From Methanarcanum sp963640855 (GTDB lineage: Archaea > Thermoplasmatota > Thermoplasmata > Methanomassiliicoccales > Methanomethylophilaceae): a stretch of DNA of 36,060 bases. Shown here one piece after another: positions 24,123-33,023 of this stretch (its first letter is position 1; each line of letters opens with the position of its first letter). The notes under the pieces were generated by a model. It searched no databases and was not told the DNA's origin. It saw only the letters and a list, made by a program, of their open reading frames with translations. A program made the position numbers and the translations under genes. Location: the NCBI GenBank assembly GCA_963640855.1, contig CAVIAJ010000015.1, forward strand, positions 1 through 36,060. Direction: 5' to 3'.

Positions 24123-25157
24123 ATGACTGATGAAGAACCGTTAACCGGTTTCAAAAAATTCGCGAAGTCGCCGCTGGGCCTCGTCGTCGGAATAGTTATC
24201 GCATCACTGTGTGTGATTGCATTGTACTATTTGGATGTCGAGAGATTTGCCTGCGGTTTGGGTTTCCTGCTGATTGCAGCGCTTATTCACATCATTGTGA
24301 AGAGATTCGGATGCGACAGCAACGTGAAAATGATCGCAGTTGCACTGAGTGTGTTCATTATCGTTACCGGAACCGGTGTGTTCGCCGTTTCGGTTCCCAA
24401 CATACAGAACAACAGCGATTGGGCTTCGTATGAAGACTGCGGCGTCTCCGTATCCGATATGGAATACAGGAACGGAGGAGTCGCCGTTGAAGTCGTCTAC
24501 AACGGAACAGATACACTTTCCGGAATAGAAGTCAAGTGTATGCCTATCGCTCTGTCATTCTACAAATACTACACGTGCCAGTCTTCGGATTACATAAAGA
24601 TGACGGAGAACGGAGGCAAATACACCGCAAGTGTCGGCAGTCTGCCCGCAGACGGTGTCTTCATCTACAAATTCAAGGTTACGACAAGTGAAACCGATTC
24701 TTCCGGAAAAACCGTAACAGTCGTAAAAGAAACGAAGGACGGTGCGTTCAACGTCGGAGGAGATTCCGCCATTCAGAAGACTGCACTCATCGGTAACGCA
24801 TACTTCGTATCGCTTTCGGTGTTCCTGTATCTTATCATCTCATTCTTCATGCGCCGTGCATCGAAGAATCTTGAGGCAACAAGAGAAAAAATGGAAGCCG
24901 AAGGACGTCTTTATCCCAAGGGATACGGCCGCTGCAAACAGTGCGGTACCGTCATTCTTCCCGGAGAGACCTCATGCAGGAAATGCGGTGCGTACATCGA
25001 CATTCCCGAGGATCTCAAACATAAGAAGGTGGATTACTTCCAGTGCTCCGAATGCGGTGCGGAAGTACCTTCGGATTCCACCGTATGTCCGAAATGCGGT
25101 GCGAAATTCGACGAGGATGAAGAAACAGTCGTCGTAGACAGCAGGAAAGAGGAGTGA
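24123..25157 (+). CDS. Membrane protein with external domain and double zinc ribbon
   Basis: I do not recognise a named family. The 344-residue protein has three membrane helices near the N-terminus (about 17-36, 43-60, 69-90), an external beta-rich domain (about 95-230, with NGTDTLSGIEVKC-type strands), another helix near 240-258, then a cytoplasmic tail with two zinc ribbons: CKQC...CRKC and CSECG...CPKCG. The tail is acidic at the end. Zinc ribbons on archaeal membrane proteins often bind partners, but no function can be given. An in-frame frame extension to 23967 is rejected because the TATA spacing points to 24123. It lies 70 bp before top6B, on the same strand. Confidence 0.8.
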   Translation: MTDEEPLTGFKKFAKSPLGLVVGIVIASLCVIALYYLDVERFACGLGFLLIAALIHIIVKRFGCDSNVKMIAVALSVFIIVTGTGVFAVSVPNIQNNSDWASYEDCGVSVSDMEYRNGGVAVEVVYNGTDTLSGIEVKCMPIALSFYKYYTCQSSDYIKMTENGGKYTASVGSLPADGVFIYKFKVTTSETDSSGKTVTVVKETKDGAFNVGGDSAIQKTALIGNAYFVSLSVFLYLIISFFMRRASKNLEATREKMEAEGRLYPKGYGRCKQCGTVILPGETSCRKCGAYIDIPEDLKHKKVDYFQCSECGAEVPSDSTVCPKCGAKFDEDEETVVVDSRKEE

Positions 25158-25196
25158 AAACACTCCCCTTTCCAAACTCTTTCCGATTTTAAAGGA

Positions 25197-25204
25197 TTTA
25201 TATA
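25197..25204 (+). promoter_or_regulatory. TATA box for the topoisomerase VI operon
   Basis: TTTATATA is centred 27.5 nt before the top6B ATG at 25228, predicting a leaderless message. Confidence 0.6.
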
Positions 25205-25227
25205 AGGAACAACATCGCTCCGAACGG

Positions 25228-27267
25228 ATGTGCCCTGACGAAGATATTAAGAAGGGGCCGTCGACAGTAGTTAAGAAGACTTCGACGGCTGAAAAGATGG
25301 CCAAGAAACAGCAGGAGATCTCCGTAACGGAGTTCTTCGAGAAGAACAAACACATTCTGGGTTTCGATTCACGTTCGAAATCGTTACTGATGGGTATCAA
25401 AGAGGCGGTGGACAACTCCCTCGATGCGTGTGAGGAAGCAGGAATACTTCCAGACATCTTTGTGAAAATGACCCGTCACCCCGACGATGATTATACTGTA
25501 ATCGTAGAAGACAACGGACCCGGTATCGTACATAAAATGATGGGAAATGTGTTCGGACGTCTCCTGTACGGATCGAGATTCCATGCACTGAGACAGTCGA
25601 GAGGACAGCAGGGTATCGGAATATCGGCCACCGTCATGTACGGATACATCACCACGGGTAAGCCTGCACACATTCAGTCAAAAATCGAAGGTGCGGACGA
25701 AGTCGCATGGGGAATGGATATTGTTATCGACACCAAAGTCAACAGACCTATCATCACCAATGACAAACCTTTCGCATGGGAAGGTAAAGAACACGGTACG
25801 AGTATCGAGTACACAATCAAGGGAAGGTACATCACAGGAAAACAGTCCATCTTCGAATATCTCAAAAACACGGCCATCGTGAATCCGCATTCGAAGATTA
25901 CATTCATCGATCCCGAAGGAAAGACATACATCTTCGAGAGGGCAACCGAAGTCATGCCCGAGAAATCGAAGGAAATCAAACCGCATCCTACGGGTCTTGA
26001 AATCGGAAGTCTTCTGAAATATACGCAGATTTCCGAACAGAAAACGGTCAAGGCATTCCTTACAAACGATTTCTCAAGAGTTACACCGAGAATTGCCGAC
26101 GAAATTCTTGAAAAATCAGGTACAAAACCTGAAATGAAACCGTCTGCACTCACTCATGACAACTGCAAAGCGATAATCAAAGCGATTGAATCGGTGAAGA
26201 TTATGGCGCCTCCGACGGACTGTCTTTCTCCGATCGGAGACACGCTGATTAAGAAAGGTTTAATGCACGTCCTCGAGGGAATGCGTCCCGATTATTACGC
26301 TCCGCCCGTGACAAGAGCGCCTAAGTCCGTTAACGGAAATCCGTTCATAGTGGAAGCGGGAATCGTTTACGGAGGAGATATTCCCGCAGACGGACCCGTA
26401 AGTATTCTGAGATTCGCGAACCGCGTACCTCTGTTATTCCAACCCGGTGCATGTGCTATCACGAAAGGAGTTTCCAACATCGACTGGAGAAGATACGGTT
26501 TGGAGCAGAGAGGAGGAAAAGGAATTCCCTTCGGACCTGCGATTATTCTCGTTCATATCGCATCGACAAAAGTTCCGTTCACTTCCGAAGGTAAAGAAGC
26601 CGTTGCGGATCTTCCGGAAATTCAGAGTGAAATCGAATTGGCACTCAAACTCTGTGCGAGGAGTCTCAAGAGTCACCTCAACAAAGAGGAAAGAAGAAAG
26701 AAAACTCATGCCAAGTTCGAAATCGTTCAGGAAATTCTTCCTGAATTTGCGGAAAAGTCTGCGGCATTCCTGAAAAAGCCTGTTCCCAATCTCGATATGA
26801 CCATATCCAAGATTATGAACGTCGTTTGGATTGAACCTACGGTTGTCAAAGACAAGAAAAAGAAACTCCGCATGGTTACATACACAATTTACAACTACAC
26901 ACAGTCCGAAAGGAAGATGAGTCTGCATGCCCAACTTCCCAAAGACGCCGTAAATCTCACACTCTTCGGAGGAGAATACTTTACGGATATGAACGACGAC
27001 GGCAAGGTCACATGGACTGTAGGTCCGATACCTCCGGCCAAACATATCGAGATAAGTTTCGAACTCACAGGAGATATGGGAGATGTGTTCTCCGTCGATG
27101 ATATTTACGTCTCGGGAATCAACCCCGTCATGGTGATGGGTGCCGAGATGCTTCCGGGAGACTGGGGAATCAAAGGAATGGAAATCACCGAATTGGATTC
27201 GGATTACGTTGAAGACGACACAGATGCAGAAGAAGTAGAGGAGGTTGAGGATCTTGGAGATGAATGA
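25228..27267 (+). CDS. top6B: DNA topoisomerase VI subunit B
   Basis: Top6B is the ATPase half of topoisomerase VI, which passes one duplex through another and relaxes supercoils. The Bergerat ATP fold shows EAVDNSLDAC with Asn63, VEDNGPGI at 93-100 and the lid RGQQGIGIS at 125-133. A helix-two-turn-helix domain and transducer domain (with QRGGKGIPFGP switch region) follow. At 679 residues it is longer than the shortest homologues; the last ~120 residues look like the extra Ig-like domain known in Methanosarcina Top6B, ending in an acidic tail. The stop overlaps top6A by 8 bp. Confidence 0.97.
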   Translation: MCPDEDIKKGPSTVVKKTSTAEKMAKKQQEISVTEFFEKNKHILGFDSRSKSLLMGIKEAVDNSLDACEEAGILPDIFVKMTRHPDDDYTVIVEDNGPGIVHKMMGNVFGRLLYGSRFHALRQSRGQQGIGISATVMYGYITTGKPAHIQSKIEGADEVAWGMDIVIDTKVNRPIITNDKPFAWEGKEHGTSIEYTIKGRYITGKQSIFEYLKNTAIVNPHSKITFIDPEGKTYIFERATEVMPEKSKEIKPHPTGLEIGSLLKYTQISEQKTVKAFLTNDFSRVTPRIADEILEKSGTKPEMKPSALTHDNCKAIIKAIESVKIMAPPTDCLSPIGDTLIKKGLMHVLEGMRPDYYAPPVTRAPKSVNGNPFIVEAGIVYGGDIPADGPVSILRFANRVPLLFQPGACAITKGVSNIDWRRYGLEQRGGKGIPFGPAIILVHIASTKVPFTSEGKEAVADLPEIQSEIELALKLCARSLKSHLNKEERRKKTHAKFEIVQEILPEFAEKSAAFLKKPVPNLDMTISKIMNVVWIEPTVVKDKKKKLRMVTYTIYNYTQSERKMSLHAQLPKDAVNLTLFGGEYFTDMNDDGKVTWTVGPIPPAKHIEISFELTGDMGDVFSVDDIYVSGINPVMVMGAEMLPGDWGIKGMEITELDSDYVEDDTDAEEVEEVEDLGDE

Positions 27268-28351
27268 GAGACAGCAGGCGGCGGTGAACAATCTCAGCGA
27301 GATCATCGATTCACTGTACAATCAGATGGATCAGGGAGATATTCCCGCAATGTCACTTCCCATGAGATCGAAGAAAAACATCGAATTCGATCCGAGATAT
27401 GACGTATGGAAATACGGCAGTCTCAAAACAACCCGTACCGCAAAGACGGTACAGGGTGCGACAATGATGCTCAGGACCGTCTACACCGTGGATTTCATTG
27501 AAGATATGATCAGAAACGGTAAGTCATCCACCTTAAGGGAAATGTACTACATTTCGGAAGGATGGGGACACGCCAAATTCCACACACAGGATGAAAGCAA
27601 CCTTCTTGCGGAAGATTTGGAGACTGTATCGAGCTGTATGAGAGAAGACTTCAAACTCAGGCCCGAGGAAGGAAGTTCGCACGTTTACGGTAACATCGAC
27701 TTCAGGACGATGACGAAGAAGGGAATGCGCAAGTTCAACTGTATGGACGATGTCGCAGAGACAGGATTCGGAATTCCGTATTCCGTTGAGAAAGAGACTT
27801 TCGAGATTGTCGATCCGAGTGTTGACTTTGTTATGGCAATAGAGACAGGAGGTATGTTTGCGAGGTTGATCGAAAACGGTTTCCCCGAAAGATACAACTG
27901 CGCACTTATTCACCTGAGCGGTCAGCCTACGAGGTCTACAAGACGTTTAATCAAGAGATTGAACGAAGAATATCGCATACCTGTGACAGTGTTCACCGAC
28001 GGTGATCCGTGGTCGTTCCGTATCTTTGCGTCTGTTGCGTACGGTGCAATTAAGACTGCACACATTTCCGATTATCTCGCTACGCCTACGGCGCAGTTCA
28101 TAGGAATTACGGCGTCGGATATTCTGAACTACGACCTTCCGACGGATAAGCTGTCGGATAAGGACATAGGTGCACTGAACGCGGAACTTACAGACCCGAG
28201 ATTCAAGGATGAATTCTGGGTAAGTGAGATTCAGGCCATGCTCGAAATGAAGAAAAAGGCTGAGCAGCAGGCTTTGGCAAAGTACGGTCTCGATTATGTG
28301 ACCGACAAATATCTTCCAGAAAAACTCACCGATATGGGTGTTTTACAGTGA
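27260..28351 (+). CDS. top6A: DNA topoisomerase VI subunit A (Spo11-like)
   Basis: Top6A makes the transient double-strand cut. The 363-residue protein has the winged-helix catalytic motif REMYYISE with the nucleophilic tyrosine at Tyr96/97 (the second Tyr by analogy to Spo11), and the Toprim domain with FVMAIETGG (metal-binding Glu) and DGDPWSF. The ATG at 27260 has GAGG nine bases upstream and overlaps the top6B stop; a TTG at 27245 would add five residues and is less likely. It is followed by a strong terminator. Confidence 0.97.
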   Translation: MNERQQAAVNNLSEIIDSLYNQMDQGDIPAMSLPMRSKKNIEFDPRYDVWKYGSLKTTRTAKTVQGATMMLRTVYTVDFIEDMIRNGKSSTLREMYYISEGWGHAKFHTQDESNLLAEDLETVSSCMREDFKLRPEEGSSHVYGNIDFRTMTKKGMRKFNCMDDVAETGFGIPYSVEKETFEIVDPSVDFVMAIETGGMFARLIENGFPERYNCALIHLSGQPTRSTRRLIKRLNEEYRIPVTVFTDGDPWSFRIFASVAYGAIKTAHISDYLATPTAQFIGITASDILNYDLPTDKLSDKDIGALNAELTDPRFKDEFWVSEIQAMLEMKKKAEQQALAKYGLDYVTDKYLPEKLTDMGVLQ

Positions 28352-28356
28352 GTGAT

Positions 28357-28398
28357 GATGTGCCGGGTGTATTCCCGGCACATCTGATTTTTCTTTTT
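28357..28398 (+). terminator. Terminator of the topoisomerase VI operon
   Basis: A perfect 11-bp stem GATGTGCCGGG-tgtatt-CCCGGCACATC, six bases after the stop codon, is followed by a T-rich tract. Confidence 0.85.
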
Positions 28399-28580
28399 GA
28401 TGTGTTATAACATATTACTTCTCAATTTGATTTTAAGTGATGTTTCATAACATGTCATTTTCTATTTATGTTTTAAAGTGATGTGCTATAACATATCAAT
28501 TTTTAATTCACTTTTAAAATGATGTTTTACAATACATCATTTTGCAAATTATTTATATAATAATGCATCATAACATATCA
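28398..28580. repeat. Array of five 20-bp palindromes at 40-41 bp spacing
   Basis: Copies begin at 28398, 28438, 28479, 28520 and 28561, with start-to-start distances of 40, 41, 41 and 41 bp. The consensus is close to TGATATGTTATAACATATCA, a perfect palindrome. Intervening 20-21 bp are AT-rich and three end in TTTTAAR, so the conserved unit extends to about 30 bp. The array fills the gap between the top6A terminator and the ATPase start; the fifth copy is truncated on its left arm and ends one base before the ATG. It is probably the binding site of a regulator, perhaps the ATPase itself. Confidence 0.85.
28552..28559 (+). promoter_or_regulatory. TATA box within the palindrome array
   Basis: TTTATATA is centred 26.5 nt before the ATG at 28582. 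Palindrome four lies just upstream and palindrome five just downstream, so a protein bound there would block the promoter. Confidence 0.65.
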
Positions 28581-28581
28581 C

Positions 28582-29781
28582 ATGAATGAATTGCCAGTTC
28601 CGAGAGAACATTACCTCTCATTGATTAGAGCATCCCGCAATGCCCCATTCATAAAAGTCATTACCGGCATCCGCAGGTGTGGCAAATCGACACTGATGGA
28701 AATGTACATCGATGAACTGAAATTATCTGGTGTAAGTGAAGACAGAATTCTTTCAATGAATTTTGATGATACTGATCTCGCAATTCAGACATACTCCGAT
28801 TTGGTCGATGCAGTCAAATCAAAAATTGGTGATTTGAGGGGAGCATACTTATTTTTTGATGAAATACAGAATGTAGCAGAATGGGAACGTGCAATATCTT
28901 CTTTCTATGTCCATAAAGCAGACATCTACATCACGGGTTCCAATTCAGATATGCTGTCTTCAAAACTATCCACGAAACTTTCAGGAAGATGCATAGAGAT
29001 ACGTGTACACACACTGTCATTCTCGGAATACATTGCATTTAGAGAAATTGACGATAAAGAAAAACTGCTTGAGGACTACATACGTTTCGGAGGATTTCCG
29101 GCAGTTTCTCTGTCTGTTGATAAGATGCCCCGGCAGACGAATGACATTCTGAATGGCATATACAATACAGTTTTCAAAAAAGATGTACAGAACAGACATG
29201 AAATCCGCAATAATGCCCTGATGGAACATATATGCAAGTATCTCATGAAAAATATCGGCGACCGTACTTCCATAAGAGGTACAGCAAACTACATCACAAG
29301 TAAAGGTATGAAAACACAGCCGCAGACTGTCGATCAATACATAGAATTCCTGGAAGAAGCATTGTTATTCTCAAGGGCGAAAAGATACGATTCAAAAGCC
29401 AAAGATTATCTGAGAACAAGTGACAAATTCTATGTCAGCGACATAGGTATACGCAACTGTCTTTTGCCGTTTCATTCAAATGATCTTGACGGCATAATTG
29501 AGAACATCGTATTTAACGAACTTATGTACCGTTATGGCGACGTTGCAATCTGCGATATTAACGGATATGAGATTGATTTCATTGCAGATCCCGTGGGCAA
29601 ACCGTCGTATTATCAGGTATCACTCAGCATAGCCGATAAAACAACAGCGGAAAGAGAAATCCGTCCGCTGAAAGCGATAAACGACAATTATCCGAAGACA
29701 ATCATCACATACGAAAGATATCCGCTCGATGATATCGACGGAATAAGGGTAGTACAGCTGAAAGATTGGTTACTGGAATGA
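28582..29781 (+). CDS. AAA_14/DUF4143 ATPase
   Basis: The 399-residue protein has Walker A GIRRCGKST (29-37), Walker B YLFFDE (89-94) and sensor-like TGSNSDML near 118-125, the AAA_14 pattern. A winged-helix-like segment follows (about 205-270), then the DUF4143 domain with EIDFIADPVGKPSYYQVSLS at about 334-353, which looks like the PD-(D/E)xK nuclease fold (E-x-D ... Q-V). These proteins are common and variable in gut microbes and their function is poorly defined. Codon use is more AT-rich than the neighbours, suggesting transfer. It has its own promoter embedded in a palindrome array and no partner gene beside it. Confidence 0.9.
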   Translation: MNELPVPREHYLSLIRASRNAPFIKVITGIRRCGKSTLMEMYIDELKLSGVSEDRILSMNFDDTDLAIQTYSDLVDAVKSKIGDLRGAYLFFDEIQNVAEWERAISSFYVHKADIYITGSNSDMLSSKLSTKLSGRCIEIRVHTLSFSEYIAFREIDDKEKLLEDYIRFGGFPAVSLSVDKMPRQTNDILNGIYNTVFKKDVQNRHEIRNNALMEHICKYLMKNIGDRTSIRGTANYITSKGMKTQPQTVDQYIEFLEEALLFSRAKRYDSKAKDYLRTSDKFYVSDIGIRNCLLPFHSNDLDGIIENIVFNELMYRYGDVAICDINGYEIDFIADPVGKPSYYQVSLSIADKTTAEREIRPLKAINDNYPKTIITYERYPLDDIDGIRVVQLKDWLLE

Positions 29782-29786
29782 GTTTG

Positions 29787-29815
29787 TTCAGAAGAGGTTT
29801 GAAACCCCTTCTGAA
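29787..29815. terminator. Bidirectional hairpin between ATPase and lysS
   Basis: TTCAGAAGAGGTTT pairs with AAACCCCTTCTGAA with one mismatch, in the 35-nt gap between convergent stop codons. Confidence 0.65.
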
Positions 29816-29816
29816 A

Positions 29817-31355
29817 TCACTGCGAAGCTTCTTTCATCCTTCCGATGACAAATTCAGAATCCATGGACTCAAGGAAAGGACCGAGCCTCGGACCTTTGGT
29901 CATGTTAATGAGAACTTTGTACATCGCTTTGAATGCAGTTTTGTTACCGATCGGTACTGCGCATTCGACAATCGCTGCGTTGATTGCTTCCGCGTTCCAT
30001 TCGATTGCCGTGAATTTTTCGGATAACGCCATAAAGAACGCTTTCTCGGCATCGGAAACATCGACCTGAGGCATTTCTTTACAAAGTGAGAACTTCACCA
30101 TATCGGGAGCGAATCCGTTGAGCCAATACCTCACACATTCAACTCTGCGTTTCAGCCTTGCGAGATCGATTTCATTCGCACCTGAAAGATCCTCTTTACG
30201 TTTGAGAATGTCCAACACACCGTCGAAATCGTCCGCCATCTGAACAATGTTCACGAGATGTCTGCATGAAATCTGCAGAGGCATCTTCTTGGGAACGTTG
30301 TTGTGCTGTGCAATCTCGTACGCACGTACGGAGTTTTCCTCAACTTCGGTGGAACCTCCGTTGTAGAACAGATCCTCCATTCTGTCGTATTCGTCCTCCA
30401 TATCGAGGATCCCCATTCCGTAATCGAAATCGATTGCTTTGCTGGGGTTTACACGTAAGAACAGATAGTTGAGTACTTCGGGAGGTGTCATTCCGATTGC
30501 ATCCAAACCTGTGACCGCAGATCCCGTGGATTTGTGCATCTGCACAACCTGTCCGTTCATCTTCAGCTGAACAAACTCATAAGGAATGGGGTAAGGTGCT
30601 TCTCCGCCGAATATCTCTTTGACGATGACTTTACCTGTATCATAGGAACCTCCGGCTGCGGCGTGGTCCTTTCCGAAGGGTTCTACGGCGGTACCGAATA
30701 TCTTCCACTTCGCGGGCCACTCAAGCCTCCAGGGGAGCTTTCCTTCCATTTTACGGACATCCGCTTTACCGTGGTGTCCGCATTTACACTGATATTCAAC
30801 ATAAGGGAACTCGTATGTATCGAGGATAGGCTCGGTGAAACAGCCGCACTTCTCGCAGAGAGGGTTGTAGGGTGTGAATTTCTTGTCCCTTCCGGATACT
30901 TCCCTGAGGATTGCTTCCACTTTGTCGACATTCTTAATGGAAAGGTCGATAGTTTCCGCGAATTTTCCTTCTTTATAGAGTTCATGTGTCCATACGATTT
31001 CGCAGTTGACACCCAATGAATCCACGACGTCGAGGAAAGGCTGTATGAAGTGGTGTGCGTAGTTGTCATGCTTACCGCAGGGGCAGGGGATGTTGCATAT
31101 CGGCATACCGACATACTTCTCGAATTCCTCGGGAAGGAATTCGTATCTCTTCCTGAGAGGATCGAATGAATCGATGAGATAGATGAGTTTTACGTCGGAT
31201 CCGAGTTCTTTAAGGGCACTGCGGACGGATTCGCCCGTGATTGCCTCTCTCAGACTGCCGACGTGGAGAATACCCGTAGGACTGATTCCGGTGGCAATGA
31301 TCGGATGATCGTTCTTCTCGCTGACTTCCTTAGCGATTACGTCTGCCCAGTGCAT
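29817..31355 (-). CDS. lysS: Lysyl-tRNA synthetase, class I
   Basis: The class I LysRS charges tRNA-Lys in most archaea. The 512-residue protein starts with the Rossmann fold and the HIGH-like element HVGS (31-34). The KMSKS loop appears as MHKSTG at 273-278. CPCGKHDNYAHH and a C-x2-C...C-x-C-x-H pattern near 167-195 suggest bound zinc. A helical anticodon domain completes it. Length is normal. The ATG lies about 30 nt from a TATA box, with an IS5-like element inserted only 64 bp upstream of the ATG, just beyond the promoter. Confidence 0.96.
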   Translation of the reverse strand: MHWADVIAKEVSEKNDHPIIATGISPTGILHVGSLREAITGESVRSALKELGSDVKLIYLIDSFDPLRKRYEFLPEEFEKYVGMPICNIPCPCGKHDNYAHHFIQPFLDVVDSLGVNCEIVWTHELYKEGKFAETIDLSIKNVDKVEAILREVSGRDKKFTPYNPLCEKCGCFTEPILDTYEFPYVEYQCKCGHHGKADVRKMEGKLPWRLEWPAKWKIFGTAVEPFGKDHAAAGGSYDTGKVIVKEIFGGEAPYPIPYEFVQLKMNGQVVQMHKSTGSAVTGLDAIGMTPPEVLNYLFLRVNPSKAIDFDYGMGILDMEDEYDRMEDLFYNGGSTEVEENSVRAYEIAQHNNVPKKMPLQISCRHLVNIVQMADDFDGVLDILKRKEDLSGANEIDLARLKRRVECVRYWLNGFAPDMVKFSLCKEMPQVDVSDAEKAFFMALSEKFTAIEWNAEAINAAIVECAVPIGNKTAFKAMYKVLINMTKGPRLGPFLESMDSEFVIGRMKEASQ

Positions 31356-31381
31356 GATTACCGTCTGCCGATTGACAACCT

Positions 31382-31389
31382 AGTATAAA
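31382..31389 (-). promoter_or_regulatory. TATA box for lysS
   Basis: Minus-strand TTTATACT, centred about 30 nt upstream of the lysS ATG. The IS5-like element starts 30 bp beyond it. Confidence 0.5.
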
Positions 31390-31441
31390 AGAGGGTGTTA
31401 GTAAAAGAGAGAATCATTCTACTCTGTTGCATAACTAAGCG

Positions 31442-31475
31442 AATCTGCCGAAAAGCGGTGGTTACACGGCAGATT
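31442..31475. terminator. Hairpin inside the left end of the IS5-like element
   Basis: AATCTGCCG at 31442-31450 pairs with CGGCAGATT at 31467-31475, followed by T residues; a second 10-bp inverted repeat ATTTTCAGAC/GTCTGAAAAT is at 31490-31499 and 31531-31540. They probably insulate the transposase gene from outside transcription. The rest of the 340 bp before the transposase shows no coding frame. Confidence 0.55.
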
Positions 31476-31758
31476 TTACAAATTTCTGTATTTTCAGACC
31501 TTATTTTTTACCGTTTATGCACCACATTTTGTCTGAAAATTTCCAATAATAATATTTATTTTTTTCGATAAAGTTAAATATATATTTATTGAAAGCATAC
31601 GGAAAAATATAGGTTTTGAAAACAAAGCCAGACAGAGAAAAACGGAGAAATCGCTCCCCCAAATCTTCACAGGACAAAGGGAGCGGCCATCCAAGGACTA
31701 GTGATTGAATGACAGCACCGGTTAGCGCAAGCGAGAATAAAAAATCTACAGACAGAAA

Positions 31759-32763
31759 ATGGGGAAAGAAACCCCGCAAACCCACATACAGAAGACGAAA
31801 GCCAGCAACGAGGCCTCCGTCCGTATGAATGCCGGCACTTTCGACATAAGAAATTGGATCGGAATGATAGAATCCGAACTGTCGGAAATGAATGCCGGCA
31901 AAGAAGGAAGGCCGTACCTTTACTGCGATTCTATGATAGTCTGGATAATGACCTTCATGTCTTACAATTGCATGACACTGAGAAAGGCCGCAGGAGCGGC
32001 CGAAGGCATTATGAAAACATTGGGAAAACCGTTCCCGCATTACAGCACAGTCTGCAGGCGCATACGTCAGATTGCATCAATGGGCTGCACGATATACGCC
32101 GAAGGGAAGATACTGGCAACATATGTCAAACCTTACACGGTGTCCAGAAAACGTACCGTTGCGGTTGATTCCACGGGCCTGACACTGAACGACAGCTCCC
32201 TTTACAGGGAGGGAAAATGGGGTGTCAGCGAGGGTCACAGGGGGTGGCTGAAATTACATGCGCTGACAGACGTCGATACCAATGAAATCCTTGCCTACAT
32301 TCTGACATACGACGATGTGGGAGATTCTCCACAGCTGCGTCCGTTAGTCAGGATGGCCCTCGCAGAGGGCCATCGGATAAAGACGCTGTATGCCGACAGC
32401 GCATACGAATCGTCAGAAAGCTGGATATTTCTGAAATCGAAAAAAATCGAATTCGTTGTCAGATTCAAATCCAACACCGTTGCACACAGCAACGGATGCA
32501 TGGACAGAGGCGAATCCGCCAAATTATGGGTGGAAAAAGGGCCGGAAATATGGTCCCGCGTCAAGAAATACGGCCTGAGATGGAAGATTGAATCGGCATT
32601 TTCCGATTTCAAGAGAATAATCGGAGAATACGTCAGATCCAAGACAAGAAAAGGAAGGGCCGTGACAATCACGGCTTCCGTGATTGTCTACAACAAACAC
32701 AAAAGAATACGCGCCGACCTGATCAGCATTAACGAAAGAAACGTTCTGACGGCTGAGGACTAG
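31759..32763 (+). CDS. IS5-like DDE transposase
   Basis: The 334-residue protein carries the DDE catalytic triad of the IS4/IS5 group: Asp in AVDSTGL, Asp in LYADSAYESSE, and Glu in WKIESAFSDFKR. It looks intact. The stop codon TAG is made by the first three bases of the right terminal repeat. After that TAG the frame stays open for 20 more codons and joins the Sec61-beta gene in frame. In an organism that decodes TAG as pyrrolysine this could be read through. The ATG at 31759 is the first start after an upstream stop; the residue-23 ATG is an alternative. Confidence 0.9.
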   Translation: MGKETPQTHIQKTKASNEASVRMNAGTFDIRNWIGMIESELSEMNAGKEGRPYLYCDSMIVWIMTFMSYNCMTLRKAAGAAEGIMKTLGKPFPHYSTVCRRIRQIASMGCTIYAEGKILATYVKPYTVSRKRTVAVDSTGLTLNDSSLYREGKWGVSEGHRGWLKLHALTDVDTNEILAYILTYDDVGDSPQLRPLVRMALAEGHRIKTLYADSAYESSESWIFLKSKKIEFVVRFKSNTVAHSNGCMDRGESAKLWVEKGPEIWSRVKKYGLRWKIESAFSDFKRIIGEYVRSKTRKGRAVTITASVIVYNKHKRIRADLISINERNVLTAED

Positions 32764-32794
32764 TTATGCAACAGAGTAGAATCATTCCATAACC

Positions 32795-32802
32795 TTATAT
32801 AC
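32795..32802 (+). promoter_or_regulatory. TATA box for secG (Sec61-beta)
   Basis: TTATATAC is centred 25.5 nt before the ATG at 32824, so the message is leaderless and independent of the upstream insertion element. Confidence 0.65.
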
Positions 32803-32823
32803 AGTCTACCGATACTCTCGGCT

Positions 32824-32991
32824 ATGGCCAAGAAAAACGATGGAGGTTTCCAGTCACAGGCAGGTCTCGTAAGGTACTTCGATACCGAGAACGACAAGTC
32901 CCTGAAGCTCAGCCCCAAGCTCGTTGTCGGTATTGCGATCGGTTTCGCGGTAGTCGTTATCCTTCTCAACGTGCTCGCACCGATGAACTGA
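32824..32991 (+). CDS. secG: Protein translocase subunit Sec61-beta
   Basis: The 55-residue product reads MAKKNDGGFQSQAGLVRYFD and continues to a single C-terminal membrane helix (about 33-50, VVGIAIGFAVVVILLNVL). The G-x-x-x-x-AGLVRYF core is the conserved Sec61-beta/SecG-archaeal motif before the helix. It is the small tail-anchored partner of SecY and SecE. The gene is monocistronic and leaderless, with a terminator after it. Confidence 0.95.
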   Translation: MAKKNDGGFQSQAGLVRYFDTENDKSLKLSPKLVVGIAIGFAVVVILLNVLAPMN

Positions 32992-33023
32992 GACCGTTTT
33001 GATTAACGTCATTCTTACAGTTT

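Larger units (their letters stand above)
31419..32779 (+). mobile_element. IS5-like insertion sequence (1361 bp)
   Basis: Perfect 19-bp terminal inverted repeats, CTACTCTGTTGCATAACTA at 31419-31437 and its complement at 32761-32779. Flanking AATCATT occurs at 31412-31418 and 32780-32786; because bases around the junction are shared, the true duplication may be 7 bp or the shorter TCA typical of some IS5 groups. It sits between lysS and secG. One intact transposase is present. Confidence 0.88.

Noticed and set aside
26434..27321. 295-residue minus-strand frame opposite top6B
   Set aside because: Antisense shadow of the topoisomerase VI B subunit.
28398..28580. CRISPR array
   Set aside because: Repeats are 20-bp palindromes with 20-21 bp AT-rich, partly similar spacers, only five copies, no cas genes; copy five merges with a promoter.
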